Assembly: GCA_025175895.1 (NCBI GenBank)
Contig: JAKLTH010000292.1
Span: 124,001 to 188,000 of the forward strand
From: Wurfbainia villosa
Taxonomy: Eukaryota > Streptophyta > Magnoliopsida > Zingiberales > Zingiberaceae
Reading direction: 5' to 3'
Length of the DNA stretch: 64,000 bases
In this document: positions 11,399 to 22,479 of the stretch, piece by piece
Position numbering within the stretch: the stretch's first letter is position 1
Layout of the letters: the number at the start of each line of letters is the position of its first letter
The notes under the pieces: model-generated
Seen by the model: only the letters and a program-made list of their open reading frames with translations
What the model was told of the DNA's origin: nothing
The model's database searches: none
Program-made: the position numbers and the translations under genes

Positions 11399-12340
11399 TG
11401 AAGTCGTGCGCTTGGCACATCCGAGGGACGTGGCCGGATGAAGAGAACTTCAAAGGCGAGGGACTCCAAGGGAATGAGAGTGAGCGATTGTAACACAGGA
11501 CAGGGTAGCTCGTTAGTGAAACTTGGCCAAACGGCTAAGTGTCGGATGGGTGTTTCCCGACACTAGTCGACTGCTATAGGTAGGAGTCGACTGATCCAAG
11601 TCGACTGGAGACTCGATTGGTGTTCGAGTCGAACTTCTGGCCGAACAGTCGACTGCCAGCTCGTGGCAGTCGACTGCTAGCTCCATCAGTCGACTGCCAA
11701 GGGGAGCAGTCGACTGATGTCGAGGGTTTCGGGCACAGAAGCTTCAGCAGTCGAGTGATCACGTCGACCACTCGACTGATGGCTCCATCAGTCGACTGAT
11801 GGGAAGATCAGTCGACTGATGTGGGAGCCGTTGGTTAAAATCCAACGTGGAAGAAGCCATTAGAGGGCAATGGCTATGGCGGCATTCGACTGATCGAGGC
11901 ATCAGTCAACTGCTAGGCACCCAACGGGAAGAATAGGCTCTTCCCTTTAAGAAGGGGCCTTGGGTGACTTGGGATGGTTAATGGTTCATTGCTAAACATC
12001 TCCCAAGTGCCCAAAATGATTTTCCTTCTCTTCCTTGTGTTTAATTTCATCTTATTGTAAGAGGAGAGAATTCTTGTAAGAAAGGTTACCTCCACCTATC
12101 TTTGTGCAAAGGAGAGATTAGTGGAGGTGTTATAGGCGTGATTCACCTTGGACGAATCAAGTCATGGACTAGTGGCAAGGGTCATGAACTACGTTATATC
12201 GGGTTGTTAGCATTGCCTCTTGTATTGTCTTTTATTATTCCGTTGTACTAATCATATTCATAGGAAATCAACAAACGATCTCCACCGTACGTGATAAAAG
12301 GCTATTCACCACCCTCTAGCCGGCCACTGACGTTCCAACA
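11396..12340 (+). repeat. LTR-E, second part of the E1 5' LTR
   Basis: Matches the inner and 3' part of the minus-strand LTRs at 50783-51997 and 54907-56111, ending in 'ctattcaccaccctctag..ttccaaca'. It is unusually rich in the palindrome CAGTCGACTG and close variants (11560-11910). It starts near 11396-11398 at exactly the point in LTR-E where the fragment at 24512-24783 stops. Confidence 0.85.
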
Positions 12341-12342
12341 AG

Positions 12343-12355
12343 TGGTATCAGAGCA
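12343..12355 (+). other. iMet-type primer binding site of E1
   Basis: TGGTATCAGAGCA two bases after the LTR end CCAACA. This is the standard plant copia primer site complementary to initiator-Met tRNA. Confidence 0.85.
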
Positions 12356-12403
12356 AGGTTGCTTGTCACCGGACTCACCGCTGCAACAAGCACGACAACA
12401 ATG

Positions 12404-14063
12404 ATGGTCGGCTCCAACATCCATCCGCCAAAGTTTGAGGGAGAATTTGCATGGTGGAAGAAGCGTTTGGAGGTATTCTTCGAAATGGATTTTGAAATAA
12501 TGTTAATCATGAAAAATGGTTTCGAAGTTCCTAGGGATAAAGAAGGGGAGCCATTGGAAAAATTGAGATGGACAAAAAAACAAAGAGAGGAGTACTTGGC
12601 GAATTCGAAAGCCAAGAATCATCTATTCAACGTACTCCCTCAACAAGAAGTCAATCGAATAGGAGAATGTGCTAGCACCAAAGAGATGTGGGAGAAGCTT
12701 ATAGAACTTCATGAAGGCACATCCGAGGCTAAGCTAGCAAGAAGAGATGTCCTCCGCTCTCAACTCAATAATATCAAACTCAATAAAGGGGAGAAGGTAA
12801 CATCTTTACATTCTCGGTTTAAAGAAATTCTTAACGGTTTATCTAGTGTAAGGGAGAAGCTCTCCAATAGGGATATGATCATGAAGGCAATCGATGTCTT
12901 TCCCCGATCATCAAAGTGGAGTTCCATGGTGGACTCATTTTATATCTGAAAGAATCTAGAGGTAGCTACTCTAGATGAATTTTTCTCCCCTATGGAATTA
13001 CATGGGTCTAGGCTTGAAGGAATAGTAGAAGATCAAATCAAGCCAACAAGGGGAGTTGCATTAATAGCCAACATGGGGAAGAAGAAGAAGGAGATGCTAC
13101 CTTCATCATCGGATGAAGACTCCTCCTCCTCCTCCATGGATAGCATGGAAGAAGCCTACATGGTAAGGAAGGTAAGACGTGCTTTGAAAAGTTTTAAGTT
13201 TAACAAATCTAATGATGGGAGGAGAAGGCTGAGGCGAAAAATTATTTGCTACAATTACCAAGGAGAGGGACATTTAAGGGATGATTGCCCCCTCTTGAAC
13301 AAGAGCAAAGAAGAAAGGAAGAAGAGAGAAGAGAAGAAGAAAGGGAACAAAAAGAAGGATGATGAAAAGAAAACAAAAGAAAAAGGGAAGGCTAAGGCAC
13401 ACAAAGCGGTGACATGAGATGATCCATCATCCTCATTGAAAGAAGAAGAAACTTTCACAAGCCTTGCCTAATGGCAATAGAAGACTTGGACACCTCCTCC
13501 TCCGAACAAGAAGCAAGTACAAGTGAGGAGAGCTCAAGTGAAGTGGGAGCCTCATCTTCTTCCTCATCGGAATCAGAGGAAGAAGACATGGAAACTATGG
13601 TAACAAATCTTTCACCTAAGGAAATTGTTTCCATGATTTCAAGCTTAACTAAGGACTTATTTAAAATAAATACAAATGCATGCAAAATGAAATTAAGGCC
13701 CTAGAAGAAAAATTATAAAATGCATGCTCACATAATGATTACATTCCTTTTAATGTTAGTGATGCATGTATGGATGAAAACAAGGCCTCGAGGGAAAAGG
13801 TAGACCATTTAACTAAGGCCCTAGAGAAATTCACCATTGTCTGTAACACATTGAACATGATTATAGGGAGCCAAATTGCTAGCTTTAATAAGAAAGGCCT
13901 AGGATATAAGGGAAACAAAAATGAAAAGGCCTATCATTGTTTAATTGCTAGGGGTCAAGCTAAAAATAAAATGGTAGCTAGAAAATGGATCCCTAAAGAA
14001 TATTTAGTGAACCCTATAGGAAAGAACTTATATTGGGTTCCTAAATCCATTCTTAAGGGTTAG
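12404..14063 (+). pseudogene. gag: Sirevirus-type gag (E1), degenerate
   Basis: Gag assembles the virus-like particle and binds element RNA. The frame starts MVGSNIHPPKFEGEF soon after the primer site and matches the gag at 54844-53147. The capsid-like UBN2-type region (KFEGEFAWWKKR...EYLANSKAKN...CASTKEMWEKL) covers about the first 180 codons. It is broken by TGA at 12947-12949 (S in the sister copy) and by frame changes near 13420-13470 and 13700-13770. The zinc knuckle has decayed: CYNYQGEGHLRDDC has Y where the second C belongs. A Ser/Glu-rich acidic segment (13480-13600) and the terminal motif WIPKEYLVNP..WVPKSILKG follow, then a stop. Nothing of pol comes after. Confidence 0.85.
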
Positions 14064-14459
14064 GAAAACCCTAGGATAGTCAACCATGAGTGGACTTATT
14101 TTATATCATGTAAAATGGTTGACTTGTAAGGATGTGGGTCATAATTTTTGAATTAAGTGTTTGGTGATGATAATATGATCATAATATGGAAATCATAATA
14201 ATATTTGATTTATAATCATGATATGCAATAATTGATGATTTATGATCATGATTGATAATACATATTTTTATGATCATGTTGGATGGTTTTAGGTTGCATG
14301 ACACTTAACCATGGGTAGAATTGCATGAAATTTTGGTTAAGTATAATACCTTTAGGTTCATCTCACAATACCACTATAAGGCTACTTGATTGAGAACATA
14401 GCATGGGTGAGATGATAGGATGATACAAATGGTCCACTAAAGCTTAAGGCATTTAGATG
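14064..14459 (+). other. E1 3' non-coding tail
   Basis: AT-rich sequence after gag with no coding frame. It matches the start of the tail at 53146-52760 of the sister copy, including the 'taatatgatcataat' type repeats and 'aagtataatacctttagg', and then breaks off. The part carrying the polypurine tracts is deleted. Confidence 0.7.
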
Positions 14460-15051
14460 GGTCGAGTGATCGTGTCGACCACTCGACTGATGGCTCCATC
14501 AGTCGACTAATGGGAAGATCAGTCAACTGATGTGGGAGCTATTGGTTAAAATCCAACGTGGAAGAAGCCATTAAAGGGCACCGACTATAGCGATAGTCGA
14601 CTGATCAAGGCATCAGTCGACTGCTAGGCGCCCAATGGGAAGAATGGGCTCTTCCCTATAAGAAGGGGCCTTGGGTGACTTGGGATGGTTAATGGTTCAT
14701 TGTTAAACATCTCCCAAGTGCCCAAAATGATTTTCCTTCTCTTCCTTGTGTTTAATTTCATCTTATTATAAGAGGAGAGAATTCTTGTAAGAAAGGTTAC
14801 CTCTAGCTAGCTTTATGCAAAGGAGAGATTAGTGGAGGTGTTATAGGCATGATTCACCTTGGACGAATCGGGTCGTGGACTAGCGGCAAGGGCTGTGAAC
14901 CATGTTATATCGGTTTGTTAGCATTGCCTCTTGTATTGTCTTTTATTATTCCGCTACGCTAATCATATTCGTAGGCAATCAATGAACGATCTCCACCATA
15001 CGCGATAAAAGGCTATTCACCCCCCTCTAGCTGGCCACCAACATTCCAATA
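14460..15051 (+). repeat. E1 3' LTR, truncated at its 5' side
   Basis: Matches 11751-12340 of the 5' LTR from 'gtcgagtgatc.tgtcgacc' to the end 'ctggccaccaacattccaata'. A TATA-like 'ccctataagaag' lies near 14653. It is followed by the TSD GGAAG and then by Copia-A pol sequence. Confidence 0.85.
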
Positions 15052-15741
15052 GGAAGCCTAATATATGCTATGTTATGTACGAGATCGGATATCTATTTTT
15101 CCGTGGGCATGGTTAGCAGATATCAGAGTAATCTAGGATAGGGACATTAGACTACGGTAAAACATATATTGAAGTACCTGAGAAGGACAAGAGATTATAT
15201 GCTGGTATACCAGGCAAATCAATTACTCCCTGTGGGTTACACAGATTCTGACTTCCAATTAGATAGGGATAACAGTAAGTCTACCTCGGGTTTTGTGTTT
15301 AGTTTGGGAGGTGGAGTCATTGTATAGAGGAGTGTCAAGCAGAAATGCATGGAGGACTCCACCATGGAAGTTGAGTATGTGGAAGCTTTTGAGGCAGCCA
15401 AAGAAGTTGTATGACTCAGGAACTTCTTGATGGACTTGGATGTGATTCTTAGTTTGCCCATAACTATCACAATTTATTGTGATAACAGTGGTGCAGTTGC
15501 AAACTAGAAGGAACCACGAGCCCATAAGACAAGTAAACACATAGAGTGCAAGTACAACCTGATACGAGAGATCGTAAAGCGAGGAGAAGTTGTTGTCGCC
15601 AAGATTGCATCAGAGGATAACTTAGAAGTTCCTTTCACTAAGGCCCTTCCAGCAAGAGCTTTTGAATGGCATGTGGAGGGAATGGGAATCAGATGTATGG
15701 CAGTTTGATGGCATCATAGTCTTTTAGTATAAGTAGGAGAT
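15052..15741 (+). pseudogene. pol: Copia-A RNase H domain and 3' end (3' half of the split element)
   Basis: RNase H removes the RNA template during reverse transcription. The frame picks up at GSLIYAMLCTRSDI, exactly where the minus-strand pol at 24784 stops (PYASAVGS). It then shows the copia RNase H signature GYTDSDF..DR..NSKSTSGFVFSLGGG, the catalytic-type D in YCDNSGAV, and HKTSKHIECKYNLIREIV..EDNLEVPFTKALP at the C-terminus. Several in-frame stops interrupt it, for example after GGGVIV, in EVV*LRN and in VAN*KEP, so it is dead. A weak purine tract 'agtaggagat' precedes the LTR at 15742. Orientation is opposite to the 5' half at 24784-30795. Confidence 0.9.
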
Positions 15742-17495
15742 TATTGGGATGTATACTGAAAGCCTAGCCTTTGTATGAACATCTTCATTTTGAAATAAGA
15801 ATCACATGATCATTGTTTGCATTTTATATTTATGCATATTGTTTGATACTTTACATTGTAGATAACATGGTGTGTGGTGTCGCACAGAAGATCATGTTAT
15901 CAGTTCCTTGTAGAGTATAAGTAGAGTCTCACAACCAAGATGATTTTGGACAAACCATTGGCATGGTTGTAGTGTGATTTTGTATTGGTTTATCTTGACA
16001 ATAGAATTACACTAGTACACTTTGTGTGTATTGAGCAGGACCGATTTAGAGGTGATTTAATTTATACTGACTATATAATTGAATCGGACCTCAGATATTA
16101 TGATGTACATGCTCTTAATCCCGATATAATAATGAACACATGTACTTAGTATTTATTTCTTTGATTTACCAATGGGTGAGATTTATGTGTTAAATCGATA
16201 AGCCTGGTAAGTTGGGAAATAATATTATTTACATGGTGTGCCATTGATTATAAGAGGAAATCGTGTCCTATATACTAGGATGATGATGTTCCCTTGAGGA
16301 GCTCATAAGGTTCATCATGTAAATCCTGCAGGTGGACTTGGTACAACATGATGATAAGGATGAGTGGTACTACTCATAGAGTTAGATATTAACTAATTTA
16401 ATTGTCAGTAATTTAATTATTAATGGACATTCAATATCTTAAACACGGGGAGATATTTTGTACAAATAATATATGGAGTCCATATTTATTTATGGGGGTT
16501 GGTGAGGTAGATCAATGATGATCTTCTAGTGGAATGGATCATCATTAAAGGATCGGGTTTTATGTGGTTCGGATCCATTGGGTGGCCAAGATCCAATTCC
16601 TCCTTATGGTCCTTATTGTATCCTATTATAAATACGTCATGAAACCTAGATCTATATAAGGTGTGGAGAGGCTTGGGTGAGATAGACAATTGGTTGTGCT
16701 AGGGTTTGGGTTGGCGTTGAGAGGCTTGGGCGGTAAGCATTGGAGGCTAGGGTTTGCTTCCTTAGGGCTGGCAGCAAGGTTAGGGTTTTGATTTCCTTCC
16801 CTCAACCTTTGGTTGGTGCCACCCTTCTCTCAACCTTTCGCGGGTGCCACCCTCTCTCAATCCTTTGGCCGGTGCCACCCTCTCTCAAACCTTTGGTCGA
16901 CACCCCATCTCCTCCTCTTCTAGGGTTGGCGGCAACAAAGGTGAGGGTTCCTCCTTCCTTTGTCTTTGCCAGCACACCCTCTCCCTCTCCTTAGGGTTGG
17001 CATACACCAAGCTTGGTGTTTGGTGGTCGACGCAAGTAAGGAGAAGAAGGGAGCTTTTGTTCTTCCTTTGTTCGAAGCGAGCAAGGAAGGGAAGACGCGA
17101 TCTAAGAGGCTTCGACTCTTGGAAGATCGTCGCCCACACGACGTCCAAGAGGAGGATAGGAATACAATAGAAGATCAAGAGGTAAAACAAGAGGTATAAT
17201 CTTGTTTAGTTTTGATTCTAGTTCTTTTGTATTTTGTATGTTATTGATTAACATGGACCCCGATGATAAACACAAAAACTGGCGGTCCGTTCATCATCTA
17301 TTCCGCGGCTAATCGAGGAAAAAAGTTAGGTTGCTTGAACAACAAGTTTGTTCAAGTGACTACTCAAATCAAATAGCACAATGATGGATCGATTGATTGG
17401 GTAATCCATCTCCATCCGGATTAATTTTTTTAATCCGGAGATGTGTGATAGGATCGTCATGCACAAGCGACCAAAGGGGGAAGCAATTCTCTTCA
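15742..17495 (+). repeat. Copia-A 3' LTR, about 1754 bp
   Basis: Starts TATTGGGATGTATACTG (family start TGTTGGGATG) and ends ATTCTCTTCA, like the LTR at 29091-30795. TATA-like 'ctatataagg' is near 16651, and a transcript region rich in CTCTC/TTGG follows. The five bases after it, GATAG (17496-17500), are the target-site duplication matching CTATC at 30796-30800 next to the 5' LTR. The two flanks are the two parts of one C1 LTR. Reading frames near 16740-17199 are LTR sequence. Confidence 0.9.
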
Positions 17496-18261
17496 GATAG
17501 AAAACCAAAACACATAGATATCAGTCTAAACTAATATTAATTGTAAATACTAAATCAAGAACAGAATTTAATTTGGAATAACATGTTCTAAGCATACAAA
17601 CAACTCCCTAATCCTAGAATTGAATAATCTACTCCATAAATATGTGAGGAGAAACACAAAGCACGATCATATTCGTATAAATAATGGATATTATGCAAAG
17701 AACAGAAATTACAATGCAATGTGCTCTTCTCTCCGGCGTTGAAGTGCATAACTTGGATCTCTGACGGCTTTCTTCCTTCCCATTGCGAGTTCCCAAAGCT
17801 TTTTAGGGCATCGGAGTGTCGTCCCAGCCATCGTGCCTCCACCCTAGGGTTTGGGCATAGCCTCCTTTATATAAACATCAGCCTAGATCTCCCCGAAACT
17901 TGGAAAATAATTGAATCACGTCAAAATCGCACAATGCCACATGACCATGTGTTTCCACATGGCCAGGCCATGTGTCATGCTGTGGTGGCCAATCTCGAGC
18001 CTTGGACACGACCGTGTGTAGCCACACACCCTGGGTGTGTCCCCTTCTGTGTCCAGCTACCAAATGTCTTTCTTTCGCTCCGAAAGTACACAATTTTCCC
18101 CATGAAATGCTATCCTGCACACAAAAGTACAAAGAGCAGATCTTCGAACCAGAAAACAGGAAATGCATGCAAAACAAAGTAAAATATGCATGAAACAAAC
18201 ATAAAATGAAATGAGATGTGAGCGAAAACTACTCCTAAAACCTTATATGTTTTGCTCACAT
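17496..18261 (-). repeat. C1 LTR, 5' part (minus)
   Basis: On the minus strand it starts at 18261 (TCATGTGAGCAAAACATA) and runs to 'ggttttctatc' at 17496, where the Copia-A LTR begins. Its missing 3' part is 30796-31413 on the plus strand, and the two join through the shared 5-bp TSD CTATC. A CACACGGCC-type palindrome cluster lies at about 17935-18050. Confidence 0.85.
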
Positions 18262-19558
18262 GAATTCCCCCAGACTTAGTTCTTTGCTTGTCCTCAAGGA
18301 AACCTCAGTGTCATGAAATTTTAAAATGGTATTGTTTCATACTTAGCATGTTAACTAGATTTATCAAGTGGTATTTGCAATCAAAGCAAAATAGATATGT
18401 TCTAGAAATTCACTAAGTTAGCTCCTCGTGCTCGTGCTAAGCAAATCTTCTAAGGGGATACTTGTTCCATGGTAAGTTAAGTCATCATCCTATAGCTTTC
18501 CTAAGGTCTCCAGCTCTTAGGCACTTAGCTACCCAAAGCGAGGGTCGTTCCTGAGATCTAGCATAAAGTCTCAAAGGCGTGCTCGGTATTGAGGGAAATT
18601 GATAGGTGTTTCCCCCAGTAATCTAACTCGGTCTCAAAGGGGCACCTAACCATTTCCACCCACGACAACTGTTTTTTATCCCTTATAATCTCTTTTTTTT
18701 TCTCTTACTCTCTTTTTCTTTCTTTTCGTCTTTTCTTATTCCATTTTTTCTCTTTCTTTCTTTTCTCTCTCTCTTGGGATTTTGATTTTTCCGAATGGGC
18801 TTTCACAATTAGAGCATCTCCAATAACTAAAATGCTAAATCTAGAGTCACCTATGGATTCCAAAGTACTAGACTACTGAGATGAATCATAACTAGGTACG
18901 TACTAGATTTTCCCTTTCAGAATGTTCATCATGTGTAGGTGTAAAAATAAAAGCTAACTAGTGTAAGTCTAGAACATTCATTAGAGCAAATAAAATAAAA
19001 TACCATGAGGTAAATGAAGTTAAGCTACCCATGGAAACAACTCATGAAGAAAACTTTAAAAATACTACTGAGGTAGCTTATAGATAGCAAAAACTAAGTG
19101 CTGAAAGAAACTGAACAACCTATGCATGAACAAATGAATGCTAACAAAAAATGCAAATGACAAGAAAGAAACTACTACTAGAAACAAAATAAATCAAGAC
19201 TTGGGGCCCCTCCCCTAGACTTAAGCGAAGCATACCTCTAGTGTAGTGGGCGAGGTGGAAAGTCTGGTAGCCTCGGCATCTCAGAGTCCTGGGAGAATCT
19301 GGTGTTGAGTCGTTAATGCCACATGTACATGTGGTCGATCTGAGAGATGGTGGATGCAGTGGCTGCTCGATGCTCCTCCTCCCTAGCCCACTATGCCTGT
19401 TGGGCATGCATGTGTTGCTGCATCTCCTAGAGGTAGGTGGCCTCCTCTTGGCGACGGGCAGCCTCCTCGTGGAAGTAAATGCGGGCCTCGTCGTAGAACT
19501 CCTTAGCCCGCTGGAAGTGCTCCCGGAAGACCTAAAACTCTGCCTGTGTGTAGGCGCT
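18262..19558 (-). mobile_element. C1 element 3' internal tail (minus)
   Basis: Read on the minus strand this leads into the LTR at 18261: the end of the ATHILA-type ORF remnant (about 19555-19200), AT-rich non-coding DNA with a long purine tract (complement of 18690-18780), then 'cttgaggacaagcaaagaactaagtctggggga' as the polypurine region. It parallels 22690-23985 and 37800-39123. It is interrupted at 19559 by the start of a C2 element in the opposite orientation. No intact gene is present. Confidence 0.75.
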
Positions 19559-20929
19559 TGATGTGTGCAAATCATATAGGGTTTTAGGAGTAGTTTTTGC
19601 TCACATCTTGTTACATTTTGCGTTAGTTTCATGCATATGTTACTCTATTTTTGCATGAATTTCCTATTTTCTAGTTCGGAGGTCTACTCGTTGTTCTTTT
19701 GAATGCAGGTTGGATTTTCGGGTGGAAAAGACACATTTTCGGAGTGAAAGAAGGAAATTTCATGCTAGACGCAGAGTGGGACACGACCAGGGCATGTGGA
19801 TTCACACGACTGTGTCTGATGGGCGAAGATCAGCACACCAGGGCTGCACATGGCCTAGCCGTGTGGAAACACACGGCCGTGTGGCGGTCTGATGGAGTTG
19901 CGCGACTAGGGTTTTTTTCCGATTTCGCAGTGGTCCGAGGCGACGTCTATATAAGGATGGCTCCGCCCAAACCCTAGGAGGGAGGCACGATGGCTAGGAC
20001 GGCACGCCGAAGCCCTAAAAAGCTTCGGTAACTCACAGCAGGGAGGAGGAATGCTGCCGGAGGTCCACAACTTGCAATACAACATCGGAGAGAAGATCAC
20101 AATGCATTATATATCTATATTTCTGTGCTTTATCTCTATTGTATTTGAACTTAAACATGTTTTGTGATTCTTCCTTCGTATTTATGGAGTAGTACTTTTG
20201 ATTCTAGGATTAGGGAGTAGCTTGAGTTCATATACAATGTTGGTTCATATTAAATTCTGGCCAAAAGTTTGATATTGACAGTTGGTAGTTGTTCTCTATT
20301 ATACTTTCATGAATTTGACTTTCTTTCCGCTGTGATTAGGCAATACAAGGTGGTGACAGCCCTCGCAATCTATATTTAGGAGGTTTGATCAAGGAACCTA
20401 GGGGTAAACCTGACCTTTCGTAACTGCGGGGAGAAGAGAGCGGTGGAATCGAAAAAGGTCCACCGCAAGGATTGATTTGGCATCCTCGTACCCTCTATCC
20501 CATCCTTTTGGGTGAGGATAGCTCCCGGTGAATGCGGCGACTCTGCGAGAGAGTGTATGATGTCCCTTCCCCAAAATCATAGATAGACGTTTAGACGATG
20601 CCAATTGACAACATTGTTATATGGTACACAAGTGAAATCGAAGTCCTAGAATCGCCTTTTTAAGACCCCGGCACACTCTTTTCCTCCTCCGTGTGACACC
20701 GCACTGAGTAGGGTCCTCCGATAGTCCTCACCAACCGACTCTCTCTGAGATTCTGTCCGAACAATCGCAACCACTTAGCGTATTAGTACTTGAATCCCAG
20801 TCCCTGTGGGATCGATAATCTATTATTACTTGACGACATCCGTGCACTTGCGGGCATTGAGCGCGAGCGTGCACTTTGAGTCTTCGATGGTCTCCGTCGC
20901 GGGATTTAAGGTCGCGACCGTACGCATCA
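19559..20929 (+). repeat. C2a 5' LTR, 1371 bp
   Basis: Begins TGATGTGTGC and ends ACGCATCA. It matches the LTRs at 32819 and 39124. It contains a CACACGGCC palindrome cluster near 19785-19890, a TATA box and a GC-rich transcribed leader ('aagccctaaaaagcttcggtaactc'). Confidence 0.88.
19948..19955 (+). promoter_or_regulatory. TATA box of the C2a LTR
   Basis: TATATAAG in the context 'gtctatataaggatggctccgcccaaaccctag'-like sequence, kept at the same place in the other C2 LTRs (33208-33215, and near 24374 and 39512). It probably sets the element RNA start about 30 bp downstream. Confidence 0.65.
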
Positions 20930-20935
20930 AGTTTT

Positions 20936-20953
20936 TGGTACCGTTGTCGAGGA
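20936..20953 (+). other. Primer binding site of C2a
   Basis: TGGTACCGTTGTCGAGGA, a variant of the Athila/Tat site TGGCGCCGTTGCCGGGGA, six bases after the LTR end. Confidence 0.75.
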
Positions 20954-21094
20954 CTGTCGATTCGATATCAAATTGAATGGTGGTAAATTGGATCGAACCT
21001 AGGATAGATTTACTTTTTTTTTTGTTTTATTTTATTTTATTTTATTTTATTTTAGTTCAGTTGCTCTTTCCTTATCTATAATTTCCTGTGTATA

Positions 21095-22237
21095 ATGATG
21101 CATGATTTTACTCATAATTATGATCAATTGAATGTTGTATGTTTTGGTAATATTTATTGTGAACATTGTGGTGAAACTTGGCATACCATTAATGATTGTC
21201 CGGATATATTCGAACCTTCACAATTTGAACAAGAAGATGTCACCTACAATTACAACCAGTGGCCACAAGATGATTTCTATTCATATAGTTATGACCCTGG
21301 GTACTTAAACCCTCAATATTGTCCGCCTAAATCCTGACTTGAGCAGATGATGGAAGATTTCATTCGAATAGAACAAGCAGCGAATGATGAATTCCGATGG
21401 CGGCATTCGCAGATAAAGACCTAATATCATTTCCAAAATGAGAACGAGAACCATGAGTCACCATGCAAATTTTATCCAGAACCAAGCCCCCACTTAGAAG
21501 CCCCGCTAGATAATTTTACTAGGGAATGCAAAGAGCATAGCCAACAATTTGCAGAGATGATGGAATGGGATCTAGCTAGGATAGAAACCAAACGACTAGA
21601 AGGTGGCTTTGATGACTGGATTAAACCTAATATGACAGGGACTCACTTTGAGCGAATGGATGAGGAGGACGTAGATGACATTGGAAGTAGAGAAGGACAA
21701 TCCATTCAATCACCACTAGAAGGAGAACTTGAGGATTATATAATTGATACTTTAATCGAGGAGTGCATTGCTTCAAACAAAACACCTCCTAACCTTAAGG
21801 GTCTAAAAGAGCTCACCTTAACCCTCACCAAAACTTTAGTTACCAATAACAAAGCCCACCTAGTGATTTGTAATGATAAAATTTCATTCGACATGATAGA
21901 ATTTGCTAATAAATCTTTTGGTGAGAATATTTGTGGTGAGTTAAATTATTTACATCATTTAGAATATAATGATCAAACTATTGATGATTCGTTGAGACTA
22001 AGCATGTTAAACCTCGAGTCAAGGAAAGCAGCACCCAAGTATCTTGCCCCTCCATGAGGGAGATTTAAAAGATATAGTAATGGAGGACTAAAATGCAAGA
22101 AACAAAAGGTGAGAAAATATTTGGCCCCTCCACGAGCAAGATTTAAGGGATATAGTGATGGAGGACCACCAAGCAAGAGGTATAAAGTGAGCAAGTATCT
22201 TGCTCCCCCATTAGCAAGATTCAAATGCCTCAAATGA
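21095..22237 (+). pseudogene. Gag-like zinc-knuckle protein of C2a, capsid-less
   Basis: One frame of about 380 codons, interrupted by TGA (21335), TAA (21422) and TGA (22055), starting MMHDFTHNYDQL some 140 bp after the primer site. Near residue 30 it has a perfect CX2CX4HX4C knuckle (CEHCGETWHTINDC), the RNA-binding nucleocapsid motif. The next part (FYSYSYDPGY, then MMEDFIRIEQAANDEFR) parallels the C-terminal gag region of C2b (PYSNTYNPGW, MMEDFIATQTKANEEFR). No capsid domain precedes it. The middle (DYIIDTLIEECIASNKTPPNLKGLKE) is not recognised. The C-terminus is about 2.5 copies of a 26-residue repeat (KYLAPP.ARFK.YSDGG). It ends just before the post-gag hairpin, so this single gene fills the usual gag-pol slot. 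Confidence 0.65.
22037..22237 (+). repeat. 78-bp in-frame tandem repeat, about 2.5 copies
   Basis: Units begin at 22037, 22115 and 22193. Each encodes about 26 residues starting KYLAPP followed by RFK and YSDGG-like motifs. The period is a multiple of three and the repeats stay in the frame of the upstream gag-like ORF. Confidence 0.75.
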
Positions 22238-22282
22238 AACGTAGGAATAAGGTTGAGCTAAAAGACCTTAAACAAAGTGCTT

Positions 22283-22300
22283 CTTGGCAGACAACCCAAG
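22283..22300 (+). other. Conserved hairpin after the coding region (C2a)
   Basis: CTTGGCAGACAACCCAAG lies inside a longer block ('gagctaaa.gaccttaaacaaag.gcttcttgg..g.caacccaagtttag') that is nearly identical at 36172-36222 in C2b. The arms CTTGG and CCAAG can pair. The position, just after the last gag/pol codon in both elements, suggests a cis-acting RNA function. Confidence 0.6.
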
Positions 22301-22479
22301 TTTAGTCTTTAGATTTCCCTTTGATTGAATTGCATGCATTTACTTAATTCGAACTTTGATTTATGGTATTTAGCATTTGTAGGTAAGGAAAGAACTTGCT
22401 AGGTAAAAACAAAAGTCATTTTAAGTTTATGCGGTGAAGTGAGTGAGAGAAATCAGACCATTGTGCACCATAAGAAAAG

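Larger units (their letters stand above)
11396..15051 (+). mobile_element. Gag-only Sirevirus-like element E1 (plus), split by inversion
   Basis: Order: LTR-E second part (11396-12340), iMet primer site, gag pseudogene, short tail, truncated 3' LTR (14460-15051). No protease, integrase or RT lies between gag and the 3' LTR. The first ~272 bp of its 5' LTR are at 24512-24783 on the other strand. Together the two pieces give about 1217 bp, matching the 1205-1215 bp LTRs of the complete copy at 50783-56111. The element sat in a Copia-A pol gene: TSD GGAAG at 15052-15056 and, as CTTCC, at 24784-24788. A deletion joins the internal tail to mid-LTR near 14460, removing the polypurine tract and about half of the 3' LTR. 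Confidence 0.85.

Noticed and set aside
16740..17199. Overlapping open frames of 79-108 codons on both strands (MEARVCF.., MPPSLNPL..)
   Set aside because: They lie in the R/leader part of the Copia-A LTR, recur in every LTR copy in shifted frames, and show no protein domain. Low-complexity LTR sequence explains them.
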